64,000 nt of DNA from Verrucosispora sp. WMMD573 (lineage in GTDB: Bacteria > Actinomycetota > Actinomycetes > Mycobacteriales > Micromonosporaceae): NCBI RefSeq assembly GCF_027497175.1, contig NZ_CP114901.1, forward strand, positions 930,001 to 994,000, written 5' to 3'. A program made the position numbers and the translations under genes. Shown in pieces: positions 39,161 through 47,504 of this stretch (the first letter of the stretch is position 1; the number at the start of each line of letters is the position of its first letter). The notes under the pieces were generated by a model. That model was not told the origin of the DNA. It did no database searches and was given only the letters and a program-made list of their open reading frames with translations.

Positions 39161-39757
39161 CTACCCGGACGGTCGGTTCCTGGGCGCAGCGCGGACGTGC
39201 GCGCGTTCGCCCTGTTTGCCGACGAGGCTGAGGTACTCGACCGGTCCACTGCTGGTCGCGCCGAACCAGTGCGGGGTGAGGGTGCCGAACTCTGCGGCCT
39301 CGCCGGGCTTGAGGATGAGGTCGTGTTCGCCCAGAACCAGCCGCAGTGCGCCGTTGAGCACATAGACCCAGTCGTAGCCCTCGTGGGTGCGCAGGTCGGG
39401 CTCGGCGTGGTCATCCCCGGTCGGGAGTATGAACTTGTAGGCCTGGATGCCGCCGGGGTGACGGGTCAACGGCAGGATCGTCGACCCGTCGCTGCAGGTG
39501 ATGGGCCGCAGGTTGATCCGAGGGTTGCCGGTGGGCGGCGCGTCCACGAGTTCGTCGAGGGTCACTCCGTGGGCGCGGGCCAGAGGCAGGAGTTGTTCGA
39601 GCGTAGGCCGCCGCAGGCCGGCTTCGAGCCGGGAGAGCGTGCTGGTGGAGATCCCGGTCTGCCGGGCGAGGTCGGCCAGGGTGATGTCGCGGCGCTGGCG
39701 TAGCTGTTTCAGCCGCGCGCCGACGGCGTCGAGTGTGCGGTCTTCCGCCGGGTCCAT
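39161..39757 (-). CDS. XRE-type HTH regulator with cupin domain
   Basis: About 198 residues. The N-terminal HTH is LKQLRQRRDITLADLARQTGISTSTLSRLEAG in pattern; the C-terminal small cupin has AEPDLRTHEGYDWVYVLNGALRLVLGEHDLILKPGEAAEFGTLTPHWF. This layout (as in PuuR-like regulators) usually senses a small metabolite in the cupin. It is divergent from the His-rich methyltransferase, with an inverted repeat between them, so it likely controls the methyltransferase-MFS pair. Confidence 0.9.
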   Translation of the reverse strand: MDPAEDRTLDAVGARLKQLRQRRDITLADLARQTGISTSTLSRLEAGLRRPTLEQLLPLARAHGVTLDELVDAPPTGNPRINLRPITCSDGSTILPLTRHPGGIQAYKFILPTGDDHAEPDLRTHEGYDWVYVLNGALRLVLGEHDLILKPGEAAEFGTLTPHWFGATSSGPVEYLSLVGKQGERAHVRAAPRNRPSG

Positions 39758-39766
39758 CCCTCCAGT

Positions 39767-39780
39767 TTGCCATTCGGCAA
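39767..39780. promoter_or_regulatory. operator candidate TTGCC-ATTC-GGCAA
   Basis: A 5-bp inverted repeat with a four-base centre lies ten bases before the XRE-cupin start, and a further TTTGCCA half-site follows about ten bases on. It sits in the 95-base divergent gap with the methyltransferase gene and could be the XRE-cupin protein's site. Confidence 0.45.
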
Positions 39781-39852
39781 CAGGCTTTGCCAGTTCAGCG
39801 TCCGGGTTGTCACGCTGGCCGGGCCACTGGGCACGAGCCGGAAGGACGACCG

Positions 39853-40557
39853 ATGACGCACGACTTCGACAGGGACTACTGGGAGCAGCACTGGCGCGCG
39901 GCCGGTATCGCGCCCGGTTCGATGGGCGGGCACCCGCCGAATCCGTACCTCGCCTCGGAGATCAGCGGGCTGCCGCCGGGCACGGCACTTGACGCGGGCT
40001 GCGGTGCCGGCGCCGAGGCGATCTGGCTCGCCGCGCGCGGATGGCAGGTGACCGCCGCCGACATCTCGGCGGAGGCGCTCGCCCGCGCCGCCCGTCGCGC
40101 GGCGGCGGAAGGCGTCTCCGAGGGTCTGCGATGGGTCGAGGCGGATCTGAGCGTCTGGCACCCGGACGCGCGATTCGACCTTGTCATGACCCACTACGCC
40201 CACCCGGCAATACCGCAGCTGCAGTTCTATGACCGCATCGCCGGCTGGGTCGCGCCCGGCGGCACCCTGCTGATCGTCGGCCACCTCCACCCCAACCGGC
40301 ACGGTGCCGCCCACGGCCACGCCCACGGCCACGGCCACGGCCACGGCCAGCCACACGGCCAACCCCACGGGAACGGCGACGGCTGCGCACACCAGCCGCC
40401 CGCCGAGGCGTCGGTCACCGCCGAGGCCATCACGGCCCGCCTGGGCGAGACGGCCTGGGAAGTCGTCACCGCCACGCAACGGCACCGGACCCTCGTCGGT
40501 CCCGGGGGCGCCGGGATCGCCCTGCACGACGTCGTCGTTCGGGCCACACGGCGCTAG
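39853..40557 (+). CDS. SAM-dependent methyltransferase with His-rich insertion
   Basis: About 234 residues; GAAGGA precedes the ATG. Class I Rossmann features: ALDAGCGAGAEAIWLAARGWQVTAADIS (motif I and the acidic ribose-binding end), FDLVMTHYAHP and WVAPGGTLLIVGH. Around residues 148-183 there is a run of HG dipeptides with a lone Cys, quite unlike the fold, which looks metal-binding. It resembles TehB/thiopurine-type methyltransferases that act on small, possibly metalloid or thiol, substrates. Location between a cupin regulator and an MFS exporter suggests a modify-and-export resistance cassette (inference). Confidence 0.82.
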   Translation: MTHDFDRDYWEQHWRAAGIAPGSMGGHPPNPYLASEISGLPPGTALDAGCGAGAEAIWLAARGWQVTAADISAEALARAARRAAAEGVSEGLRWVEADLSVWHPDARFDLVMTHYAHPAIPQLQFYDRIAGWVAPGGTLLIVGHLHPNRHGAAHGHAHGHGHGHGQPHGQPHGNGDGCAHQPPAEASVTAEAITARLGETAWEVVTATQRHRTLVGPGGAGIALHDVVVRATRR

Positions 40558-40626
40558 CCGGTTCGCCCACCGTCGGTGCCGGTTCCCGCCCGGCGCAGGC
40601 CCCTTAACCACCAGAAAGGAAAACCC

Positions 40627-42240
40627 GTGCGTACGGATCTGTCCGCCCAGGCTGGCGAGGCCGCTCCAATCATCGAGGACTCACGCCACCGTCGTGTGAT
40701 CCTGATCGCGGTCTGCGTCGCCCTGATGGCCGTTATCGCCTCGGTGTCCGGCCTGAACGTCGCCCAGCCGCAGCTCGCCATCGAATTCGACGTCTCGCAG
40801 AGCACCGTCCTGTGGATCATCAACAGTTACGCCATAAGCCTCGCGGCACTGCTGCTTCCGCTCGGCGCCATCGGCGACCGTGTCGGCCGCAGGCCGATCC
40901 TCCTCGCCGGCCTCGCCGTCTTCGGGGTGGCGAGCGCAGCGGCGGGTCTGGCCCCCTCCGCCGAGGCCATGCTCGCCGCACGCTTCCTCGGTGGAGTGGG
41001 CGCGGCGATGATCATGCCGGTCACCCTCGCCGTCATCACCTCGACCTTCCCCGACGCCGAGAGATCCAAGGCGATCGGCGTCTGGAGCGGCGTCGCCGGC
41101 GGGGGCGGCATCCTCGGGATGTACCTGTCGGCGCTCCTGGTCGACCTGGCCAACTGGCGGTGGTTGTTCGCCCTGCCGGTCGCGCTGGTGCTCGCCGCCG
41201 CCATCCTGACACTCCGGTCGGTCCCGAACTCCCGCGAGCGGTCGCCACACAGGTTCGACATCGTCGGCTCGCTGACCTCCGTGGTCGCCGTACTCGGACT
41301 CATCGTCGTCCTCCACGAGGGCGCCGAGCAGGGCTGGACCGCACCCGCCACGCTGCTGAGCCTGCTCGTCGGCGTCGCCGCCACGGTCGGTTTCGTGGTG
41401 TGGGAGTCGCGTCAGACGGCCCCCCTCCTCGACGTGCGACTCTTCCGCGAGCGCGGCCTGGCCAGCGGCTCCATCTCGCTGCTGACGGTGTTCGGGGTGC
41501 TGGCAGGCATCTTCGTGGTGCTCTTTCCGTACTTCCAGGCTGTGCTCGGTTGGTCCGGCCTGCGCTCCACGCTGGCGTTGATGCCGATGGCGCTGCTGAT
41601 GATGCTCGCCTCCGCCCTCGCGCCCCGGCTGGCGGCCCGCATCGGCAGCCGGGCCACCATGGCGTTCGGCATCTTCCTCGCCGGAGCCGGGCTGGCGCTC
41701 CTGGCCACCCTCGTCTCCGTCGAGGGCGGGTACCGGTCGGTGCTGCCCGGCATGCTGATCATGGGACTCGGCATGGGTCTTTCGATGACCCCGTCCACCG
41801 AGGCCATCACCACCGCGCTTCCGCGTGAGCGTCAAGGCGTCGCGTCCGCCCTCAACGACGTGACCAGGGAGTTCGGGACCGCACTCGGCGTCGCCCTGCT
41901 CGGCGCGGTACTGTCCGCCGGCTACCGCAACGCCATAGACTCCCGCCTCGACGGAGTCCCGGTCCCGGCCGCCGACGCCGCCCGAGCCGGCGTCGCCAAC
42001 GCCATCGACGCCGCAGACCTGGCCGGCCCCCGGGCAGACGAGGTGGTCCGGGTAGCCCAAGAGTCCTTCGTCGACGGATGGCGGACAGCCATGTGGGCGG
42101 GCTTCGTCGTCATGGTGGTCCTGTTCGGCTACGTCCTCGTACGCGGCCCGCAGCGCCGTCCGGTCGCGATGCCGACCGATCCGCCGCCTGCCGACCCGAC
42201 GGAAGGCAGCAGCTCCCACCCGAGCGCGCTCGCACGATGA
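40627..42240 (+). CDS. MFS transporter, DHA2 type (14 TM)
   Basis: About 537 residues from a GTG with AGAAAGGA upstream. Motif A is GAIGDRVGRRPILLAG; an MDR-type motif C region is GVWSGVAGGGGILG (usually GP-rich), and NDVTREFGTALGVALLGAVL is typical of the EmrB/QacA-like DHA2 group. It would use the proton gradient to export drugs or metabolites. It starts 70 bases after the methyltransferase and is likely in its operon. It ends just before an IS5-type 5' remnant. Confidence 0.92.
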   Translation: MRTDLSAQAGEAAPIIEDSRHRRVILIAVCVALMAVIASVSGLNVAQPQLAIEFDVSQSTVLWIINSYAISLAALLLPLGAIGDRVGRRPILLAGLAVFGVASAAAGLAPSAEAMLAARFLGGVGAAMIMPVTLAVITSTFPDAERSKAIGVWSGVAGGGGILGMYLSALLVDLANWRWLFALPVALVLAAAILTLRSVPNSRERSPHRFDIVGSLTSVVAVLGLIVVLHEGAEQGWTAPATLLSLLVGVAATVGFVVWESRQTAPLLDVRLFRERGLASGSISLLTVFGVLAGIFVVLFPYFQAVLGWSGLRSTLALMPMALLMMLASALAPRLAARIGSRATMAFGIFLAGAGLALLATLVSVEGGYRSVLPGMLIMGLGMGLSMTPSTEAITTALPRERQGVASALNDVTREFGTALGVALLGAVLSAGYRNAIDSRLDGVPVPAADAARAGVANAIDAADLAGPRADEVVRVAQESFVDGWRTAMWAGFVVMVVLFGYVLVRGPQRRPVAMPTDPPPADPTEGSSSHPSALAR

Positions 42241-42263
42241 CGACCAAGGTTGACTCCAGGAAG

Positions 42264-42730
42264 GGGCGTGTCTCCTGGATCTTGGGATGTGGATCGGCTG
42301 TTCACGTCTGGCGTGAGTGGGCGGTTTGAGCTGACCGAGGTCGAGTACGCGCGGATCGCGCCGTTGCTGCCGGCGATGACACCGCAGCATGGTGGGCGGT
42401 GGCGTGATCACCGGCAGGTGATCAACCGGATCGTGTTCAGGGTGCGCACCGGGGTGCCGTGGCGGGACGTTCCTACGCGGTACGGGCCGTGGAAGACGCT
42501 GCACAAGCGGTTCGCCCGCTGGCAGGAGGACGGGACCTGGGATGGACCACGAAGATCCACACGATCGGGGACGGAACCTGACCAGCCACCTGACCCCGGG
42601 CCAGGACTCCGACACCCGCCAACTGGTCCGGCTGCTCGACGGCGTGGCCGTGGCCCGCCCGCAGGCGTCGGCCGCCCCCGCAAACGCCTCGTTTCTCTCC
42701 CTGCGGACAGACATCCCACGCAATTTGGTG
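42264..42730 (+). mobile_element. IS5-family transposase 5' remnant with left inverted repeat
   Basis: GGGCGTGTCTCCTGGATC at 42264-42281 is the left terminal repeat. From GTG 42289 the N-terminal transposase domain reads FELTEVEYARIAPLLPAM, WRDHRQVINRIVFRVRTG and WKTLHKRFARWQEDGTWD. An internal deletion then joins it to later fragments in other frames (TTKIHTIGDG; NLTSHLTPGQDSDTRQL; GVGRPRKRLVSLPAD). The 3' half and right repeat are missing here but occur at 38559-38831. Confidence 0.8.
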
Positions 42731-42769
42731 TCAAGCTGGCGGGTCTGCCGGGACAGACGCGCCCTGGGG

Positions 42770-44071
42770 TCAGACCACCGGCCGGCCGACGATCGCCAGC
42801 CGGGCGGCGGTGGCGATCGCGATGGCCAGGACCAGCGGCCACGGGCTGCCGAACAGGGCGTAGAGCAGGATCAGCACCGGTGCCGCTGCGGCGGCGTACA
42901 CGGCCAGGGCGAGCGGACGGTCGGTACGCCGCAGCACGGGCAGCACGGTCCGGGTCAGTCCGGGCAGCCGGGACGCCTGCTGCCAGAGCACGATGCCGCC
43001 GCCAGCGGCCGCCACCACCGCCAGCAGCCGGGAGAATCCGGAGCCGGTCGCGGTCGAACAGGCGACCACGAGGGCGGCCACCGCCGACCAGCCGGCGCCC
43101 CAGAGCACGAACTGTCGCAGTGCCGCCGGCACCGGCTGGCGTGCCACGACCGGCCCGGCGCCGAGGTGGTCCGGCCCGGACGGCCAGGCTTCGGCACGCC
43201 CCCGCTCCGGCTCTCCGGTGGGGCCGGTCACCGGCCCGCCGGTGGGTACGTCTCCGCCCGGCACCGGCCAGCTCGGGCGCTCCTCCGGTCCGGCGGGACG
43301 GCTGGCGTCGACGTCGCCAGCAGCCGAACGCCCCGACTCGTTCGGGTCATGTCCGGGCCGGTCCGGATCGTCGCTGGCCGGGTCCGGCCGGGCCGATTCG
43401 TCCGGCACCTCGCCGGCCAGGCGTCGATCCGGCGGCAGATCCGCCACCGCCGCTTCGGCAAGTCGCTCCAGCGTGGCGGTCCACCGGCGCTGCTCCAGCC
43501 GCAGTACCCCGACGTCGTCGCCGGTCTCCGCCAGGCGCGGGTCCAGCCGCAGCGCCTCCCGGTAGGCCCGCTCCGCCAGGTCGTACATCCGCATGTTGGC
43601 CGCGACCAGACCCAGCACCAGGTGGCCCTGCGGTTCATCGGGGGCCAGCTCCACTCCGCGCCAGGCCGCGTTCAACGCCGGCTGGCCGTTGCGGGAGCCG
43701 GCCAGGATCGCCGCCGCGCTGCGCTGGGCGTACGCGTCCTCCGGCCCCAGGACCAGGATCTCGTCGGCGGTACGGGCGGCCTCGGCATACCGTTCGAGGT
43801 CACCGAGGGCCAGCCCACGGACGACGAGCGGGGGCACCTGTCCCGGCGCGGCGGCCACCGCGGCCTCGGCGGCGGCGAGCGCCTCGGTCGGTCGGCCGGC
43901 GGCCAGGTGCACCCGGGCCAGCATGGTCGACACGCTGGCGGCGGCCGGGTCGAGGGCCAGCGCGAAGCCGAGTTCGGCCACGGCCTCGTCGTAGCGGCCC
44001 AGCTCGGCGAGGAGCGTGGCGCGTTCGAGGTAGCCGTCGGCGGGCGGATCGGTGGGGACGTCGGCGGACAT
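42770..44071 (-). CDS. TPR-repeat protein with C-terminal membrane segments
   Basis: About 433 residues. Tetratricopeptide-type helices fill the first 220 residues (AELGRYDEAVAELGFALALDP, VHLAAGRPTEALAAAEAAVAAAP, YDLAERAYREALRLDP). A Pro/Asp/Gly-rich linker follows, then about four hydrophobic helices (WGAGWSAVAALVVACS, LAVYAAAAAPVLILLYALF). It probably anchors a scaffold at the membrane. It starts ten bases after the ispF stop, so it may be co-transcribed with carD-ispD-ispF. The 3' end abuts the IS remnant. Confidence 0.82.
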   Translation of the reverse strand: MSADVPTDPPADGYLERATLLAELGRYDEAVAELGFALALDPAAASVSTMLARVHLAAGRPTEALAAAEAAVAAAPGQVPPLVVRGLALGDLERYAEAARTADEILVLGPEDAYAQRSAAAILAGSRNGQPALNAAWRGVELAPDEPQGHLVLGLVAANMRMYDLAERAYREALRLDPRLAETGDDVGVLRLEQRRWTATLERLAEAAVADLPPDRRLAGEVPDESARPDPASDDPDRPGHDPNESGRSAAGDVDASRPAGPEERPSWPVPGGDVPTGGPVTGPTGEPERGRAEAWPSGPDHLGAGPVVARQPVPAALRQFVLWGAGWSAVAALVVACSTATGSGFSRLLAVVAAAGGGIVLWQQASRLPGLTRTVLPVLRRTDRPLALAVYAAAAAPVLILLYALFGSPWPLVLAIAIATAARLAIVGRPVV

Positions 44072-44081
44072 CGCGGCGAGC

Positions 44082-44564
44082 CTAGGCGCTCGGCTGCTCG
44101 TACACCAGGGCGACCGCGATCCCGGCGAGCCCCTCACCGCGCCCGGTGAAGCCCAGGCCGTCGGTGGTGGCGGCGGAGACGGTGACCGGTGCCCCGACGG
44201 CCTCCGACAGCACCCGCTGAGCCTCGTCCCGGCGGGGGCCGATCTTCGGCCGGAGCCCAACCACCTGCACGGACACGTTGCCGATGGCGAACCCGGCGGC
44301 GCGTACCCGGCGGGCCGTCTCGACGAGCAGCGCCACCCCGCTGGCCCCCGCCCACTCGGGCTGTCCCACCCCGAAGTTGGCGCCGAGGTCACCCAGACCC
44401 GCGGCGGAGAGCAGCGCGTTGCAGGCGGCGTGGGCGGCCACGTCCGCATCCGAGTGCCCGGCCAGGCCGTCCTGCTCCGGCCAGTACAGACCGGCCACCC
44501 AGCAGGGTCGACCGGACTCGAAGGCGTGCACGTCGGTCCCGATGGCCACCCGAGGAACGATCAT
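44082..44564 (-). CDS. ispF: 2-C-methyl-D-erythritol 2,4-cyclodiphosphate synthase
   Basis: 160 residues, standard length. Metal ligands Asp11, His13 (IGTDVHAF) and His45 ([11 protein letters not shown]) are present, as is the [21 protein letters not shown] ending. The loop that is FPDTDP in many proteins reads FGVGQPEW, an actinobacterial variant. It makes MEcPP in the non-mevalonate isoprenoid pathway, from the product of the IspD and IspE steps. It follows ispD by 16 bases. Isoprenoid precursors from this pathway would feed the UbiA enzyme at 50.6 kb. Confidence 0.95.
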   Translation of the reverse strand: MIVPRVAIGTDVHAFESGRPCWVAGLYWPEQDGLAGHSDADVAAHAACNALLSAAGLGDLGANFGVGQPEWAGASGVALLVETARRVRAAGFAIGNVSVQVVGLRPKIGPRRDEAQRVLSEAVGAPVTVSAATTDGLGFTGRGEGLAGIAVALVYEQPSA

Positions 44565-44580
44565 GAGCCGAGGGTACGCG

Positions 44581-45276
44581 CTACCGTCCGGTCGCCAGCA
44601 GATGCTCGGCCAGCGCGAGGTCGAACGGCCTGGTGATCTTCAGAGCGTGCTCCGACCCGGGTACGCAGCGCACCGGCACCCCCTGCTTCTCCACCAGCCC
44701 GGCGTCGTCGGTGAGGGCGTCGGCGGCAGCGGCGTGGGCGGCGGCCAGCACCGTTCGGCGGAATCCCTGTGGGGTCTGCACGGCGCGCAACGCGGCCCGG
44801 TCGACGGTGCCGAGCACCTTCTCGTCCGCGTCGACCTCCTTGATCGTGTCGACGACCGGCAGCACCGGGATCACCGCGTCATGGCCCGCCCGGACCGCCG
44901 CGGCCACCGATTCCACGAGCGCGGGCGGGGTGAGTGCGCGAGCCGCGTCGTGCACCAGGACGATCTCGGGACCGGCGGGTACCGCGGCGAGCGCGGCGGC
45001 CACCGACGCCTGTCGTTCCGCACCACCGGGGACCACGACCACCGGGGCGATCGGTGCGAGCAGCTCACCCACGGCCGCCACCTCGGCGACCGGAGCGGCC
45101 ACCACGATGCTGTGCACCGAGGGGGCTGCGGCCAGCCGACGGACCGCGTGCACCAGCAGCGGCTCACCGGCCAGCAGCCGAAGTGCCTTCGGGCGACCGG
45201 GCCCGAGGCGTACGCCGGCACCGGCCGCAGGCACGAGGACCGCGACGTCACCGCGCGGATTGAGCTGCGCGGTCAC
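44581..45276 (-). CDS. ispD: 2-C-methyl-D-erythritol 4-phosphate cytidylyltransferase
   Basis: About 231 residues from a GTG at 45276 (GAGG eight bases upstream). The nucleotidyltransferase N-terminus [19 protein letters not shown] binds [27 protein letters not shown] and LTDDAGLVE are the usual later motifs. It makes CDP-ME. The Shine-Dalgarno and start codon are buried in a 23-bp hairpin. It lies 56 bases after carD and ahead of ispF, the standard actinobacterial order. Confidence 0.94.
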   Translation of the reverse strand: MTAQLNPRGDVAVLVPAAGAGVRLGPGRPKALRLLAGEPLLVHAVRRLAAAPSVHSIVVAAPVAEVAAVGELLAPIAPVVVVPGGAERQASVAAALAAVPAGPEIVLVHDAARALTPPALVESVAAAVRAGHDAVIPVLPVVDTIKEVDADEKVLGTVDRAALRAVQTPQGFRRTVLAAAHAAAADALTDDAGLVEKQGVPVRCVPGSEHALKITRPFDLALAEHLLATGR

Positions 45277-45289
45277 GTCGCGGTCCTCG
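45234..45289 (-). promoter_or_regulatory. 23-bp hairpin over the ispD ribosome-binding site and start codon
   Basis: On the minus strand the arm at 45289-45267 (starting CGAGGACCGCGACGTGACCG) pairs with the arm at 45256-45234 (starting GCGCGGTGACGTCGCGGTCC): 22 of 23 positions complement, around a ten-base loop. The 5' arm contains the GAGG Shine-Dalgarno and the GTG start. In mRNA this would hide the start of ispD unless melted by ribosomes, a helicase or a factor. Confidence 0.75.
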
Positions 45290-45332
45290 ACGGTTTGTTC
45301 GCTACGATTCGGGTACGACGATGCTGTGCCGA

Positions 45333-45818
45333 CTAGGCCTCCGTCAGCACCTTGTCGAGCAGCGTCTCCGCCTCGTCCTTCGTGCTTTTCTCGGCCAGCG
45401 CGACCTCGCCGACCAGGATGTCGCGAGCCTTGGCGAGCATGCGCTTCTCGCCCGCGGACAGCCCCCGCTCCCGCTCGCGCCGCCACAGGTCACGAACGAC
45501 CTCGGCCACCTTCAGCGGGTTACCGGAAGCCAGCTTCTCCAAATTCGCCTTGTAACGCCGCGACCAGTTGGTCGGCTCCTCGGTGTGCGGAGCCCGGAGA
45601 ACGTCGAAGACCTTACCGAGGCCCTCTTCGCCAACCACCTCGCGCACACCCACGATCTCGGCGTTCTCGGCCGGCACCCGGACCGTCAGGTCACCCTGCG
45701 CGACCCTCAGGACGAGGTACTGCTTGGGCTCGCCCTTGATGACCCGAGTCTCGATTGCCTCGATGAGTGCGGCCCCGTGGTGGGGGTAAACAACGGTCTC
45801 GCCGACACTGAAAACCAT
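45333..45818 (-). CDS. carD: CarD-family RNA polymerase-binding regulator
   Basis: 161 residues with the RNAP-interacting Tudor-like start [53 protein letters not shown], and the helical DNA-binding C-terminus [35 protein letters not shown] in pattern. The conserved Trp that inserts at the -10 edge is present. In mycobacteria CarD stabilises open complexes at rRNA and many other promoters. It heads the carD-ispD-ispF operon. AAAGGGG precedes the ATG. Confidence 0.95.
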   Translation of the reverse strand: MVFSVGETVVYPHHGAALIEAIETRVIKGEPKQYLVLRVAQGDLTVRVPAENAEIVGVREVVGEEGLGKVFDVLRAPHTEEPTNWSRRYKANLEKLASGNPLKVAEVVRDLWRRERERGLSAGEKRMLAKARDILVGEVALAEKSTKDEAETLLDKVLTEA

Positions 45819-46190
45819 AGGTTCGAAACCCCTTTCGCTGTGTCTAGGGTAACACGCTCAGGCACCGATGTCTCACCGCTGTCCTGACCGTTGGCGCAGC
45901 TCAGGGGCCCTGTGAGAGGTATTTCTTCGGCTTGACAGACCATCCAGACGATGATTCGACCACGTTGCGTAACCTTGGAATGACCCCCGGACACCACTGC
46001 CATGGACGTGGAGATCCGGGAGGACAAGCGCCGAGGCCCTGCAACACACCCGCTGGAGATCAAGGGCTACGCACCCGTTCCATGATATCCCGCCGCGGTC
46101 CGACGCGGGCAGCGGTAGCGGTACCCGGCCCGGTGCGGGACGCTTGAGAGGTGCCGCGTCCGCACACCCGTGAGGTTCCAGGGGGTCGTA
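45819..46190. other. divergent intergenic region upstream of carD
   Basis: About 370 bases between the divergent carD and thioredoxin-fold-like genes. Short frames occur, including one from 45932, but without coding bias. On the minus strand GTTACCCTAGACAC about 20-35 bases before carD is a plausible -10 region. TTGACA at 45934-45939 on the plus strand lacks a matching -10. I see no RNA gene. Confidence 0.45.
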
Positions 46191-46856
46191 ATGGGCAAGG
46201 CTGACGCTGATGGTCCCGGGCTGCCCGACCTGCCGCCGGAATGGGGTCGGGTGGTCGTCCCGGACGACATAGCCGCCCTGGCCGACGAGGCTGAACAGGT
46301 CCGTCGCGAGCTGCGCCGGGCAGCGGCCGACCAACGCCGCTGGCGTCCGCCCGCCGTACCGGTGATCGTGCTGATCGTCGCGGTCCTGACCACCCTCGCC
46401 GGTCTGGCCGCCGTCACCTGGCCCAGGACCAGCCGGACCGGAGCGGACACCAGCACGCCCGACCCGGCACCGGCGCAACTGACCGGTCGCCCCCTGCCCG
46501 CGCTCGACCTGGTCGACGGCGGGCAGGCACCGGTGCCGCTGCGCGGGCTGTTGCCGGTGGTGGTGCTACTGGTGGACGGTTGTGCCTGCCCGGAGCAGGT
46601 GGCCGAGGCGGCGGCGACGGCACCGGCCGGGGTGACCGTGGTCAGCGTGGCCACCGCCCGGCCCCCGGCAGCGCCACCGGGGGTACGCTCGCTCGCCGAC
46701 CCGGCCGGCGGCCTGCGCGCCTTCCTGCACGTGCCGGCCAGCCAGGACGGCGTGACCGCGCTGCTCGCCGACCGCACCGGCCGGATCACGCTGGTGGTAC
46801 CCGAGGTCACCTCGATCGCCGACCACCACGCCGAACTGTCCCGACTGGCCGATTGA
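46191..46856 (+). CDS. single-pass membrane protein, possible thioredoxin-fold tail
   Basis: About 221 residues. Coiled N-terminus (DDIAALADEAEQVRRELRRAAADQRRW), a membrane helix (VPVIVLIVAVLTTLAGLAAV), then an exported domain: LTGRPLPALDLVDGG, LLPVVVLLVDGCACPEQVAEAA, VTVVSVATA and DGVTALLADRTGRITLVV. That order of strands plus the Cys pair (CAC) recalls a thioredoxin/AhpC-like fold, but the CxxC motif is missing. Function unknown; it is conserved-looking and divergent from carD. Confidence 0.65.
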   Translation: MGKADADGPGLPDLPPEWGRVVVPDDIAALADEAEQVRRELRRAAADQRRWRPPAVPVIVLIVAVLTTLAGLAAVTWPRTSRTGADTSTPDPAPAQLTGRPLPALDLVDGGQAPVPLRGLLPVVVLLVDGCACPEQVAEAAATAPAGVTVVSVATARPPAAPPGVRSLADPAGGLRAFLHVPASQDGVTALLADRTGRITLVVPEVTSIADHHAELSRLAD

Positions 46857-46890
46857 TTCCACCCCGCGCGCAGAGCCCCGGGGAGACCGC

Positions 46891-47478
46891 TCAGGTCAGG
46901 GCGACGAGCCGGGCCTCGATCTGGACCGGCTGCGACCCGGCCGGCGAGAACGACAACCGGGCCGCGGCGCCGGTGCCGGTGAGTTCCATCAGAACCTGCC
47001 CACCGTCGCAGCCCACCGTCATCGGGGCCGCAGACCGGGCCCCGCTGACGGCCACCAACAGCTCACCCGGGCCGGTGCAGCGCAGCCACAACAGGTGCCG
47101 CTCACCGCGCTCCAACAAGGTCTGCCGAACCACCGCGCCGCCGGAGCTGAGCCGCGCCGACTCGGTCCAGACCAGGTCATTGGCGCTCCGCCAACCGTCC
47201 GCGACGCCGGAACTCGTGACGGTGCCGTCCGCCGGTGCGATCACCGCTCCGGTACCCGGGTCGATCACGATGCGGGAGGTCGGCTCGGGCACCACGGCCC
47301 CGGTGACCGGGTTCTGCCGCCAGTCCGGGGCGGCCGACGATCCGCCCGGCGCGAGGCCGACGCCGGTCTGCGCCTGCGGCGCCTCTGCCCGCCACCACCA
47401 GCCGCCGAGGGCCAGCACCGCCACCGCGACGCCGGCCAGCAGTGCCCCGCGCAGCCGATGAATGGCATCGACGTCCAT
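46891..47478 (-). CDS. membrane-anchored hypothetical protein
   Basis: 195 residues: one N-terminal membrane helix (GALLAGVAVAVLALGGWWW) and an exported beta-rich part with PVTGAVVPEPTSRIVIDPGTGAVIAPADG, LLWLRCTGPGELLVAVSG and VLMELTGTGAAARLSF. No family recognised. It begins 26 bases after the type III PKS stop on the same strand and may be the last gene of that operon; its convergent neighbour is the membrane protein at 46191. Confidence 0.6.
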   Translation of the reverse strand: MDVDAIHRLRGALLAGVAVAVLALGGWWWRAEAPQAQTGVGLAPGGSSAAPDWRQNPVTGAVVPEPTSRIVIDPGTGAVIAPADGTVTSSGVADGWRSANDLVWTESARLSSGGAVVRQTLLERGERHLLWLRCTGPGELLVAVSGARSAAPMTVGCDGGQVLMELTGTGAAARLSFSPAGSQPVQIEARLVALT

Positions 47479-47504
47479 GCCTGAAGGGTAGCTCTGTCGA
47501 ATGG

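Noticed and set aside
42542..44149. 535-residue plus-strand frame over the TPR gene
   Set aside because: Its start belongs to the IS remnant and the rest is antisense to the TPR protein, which has clear repeat structure.
45932..46147. 71-residue plus-strand frame between carD and its divergent neighbour
   Set aside because: Mixed codon bias, no ribosome-binding site, and His/Arg/Pro-rich text without a family.
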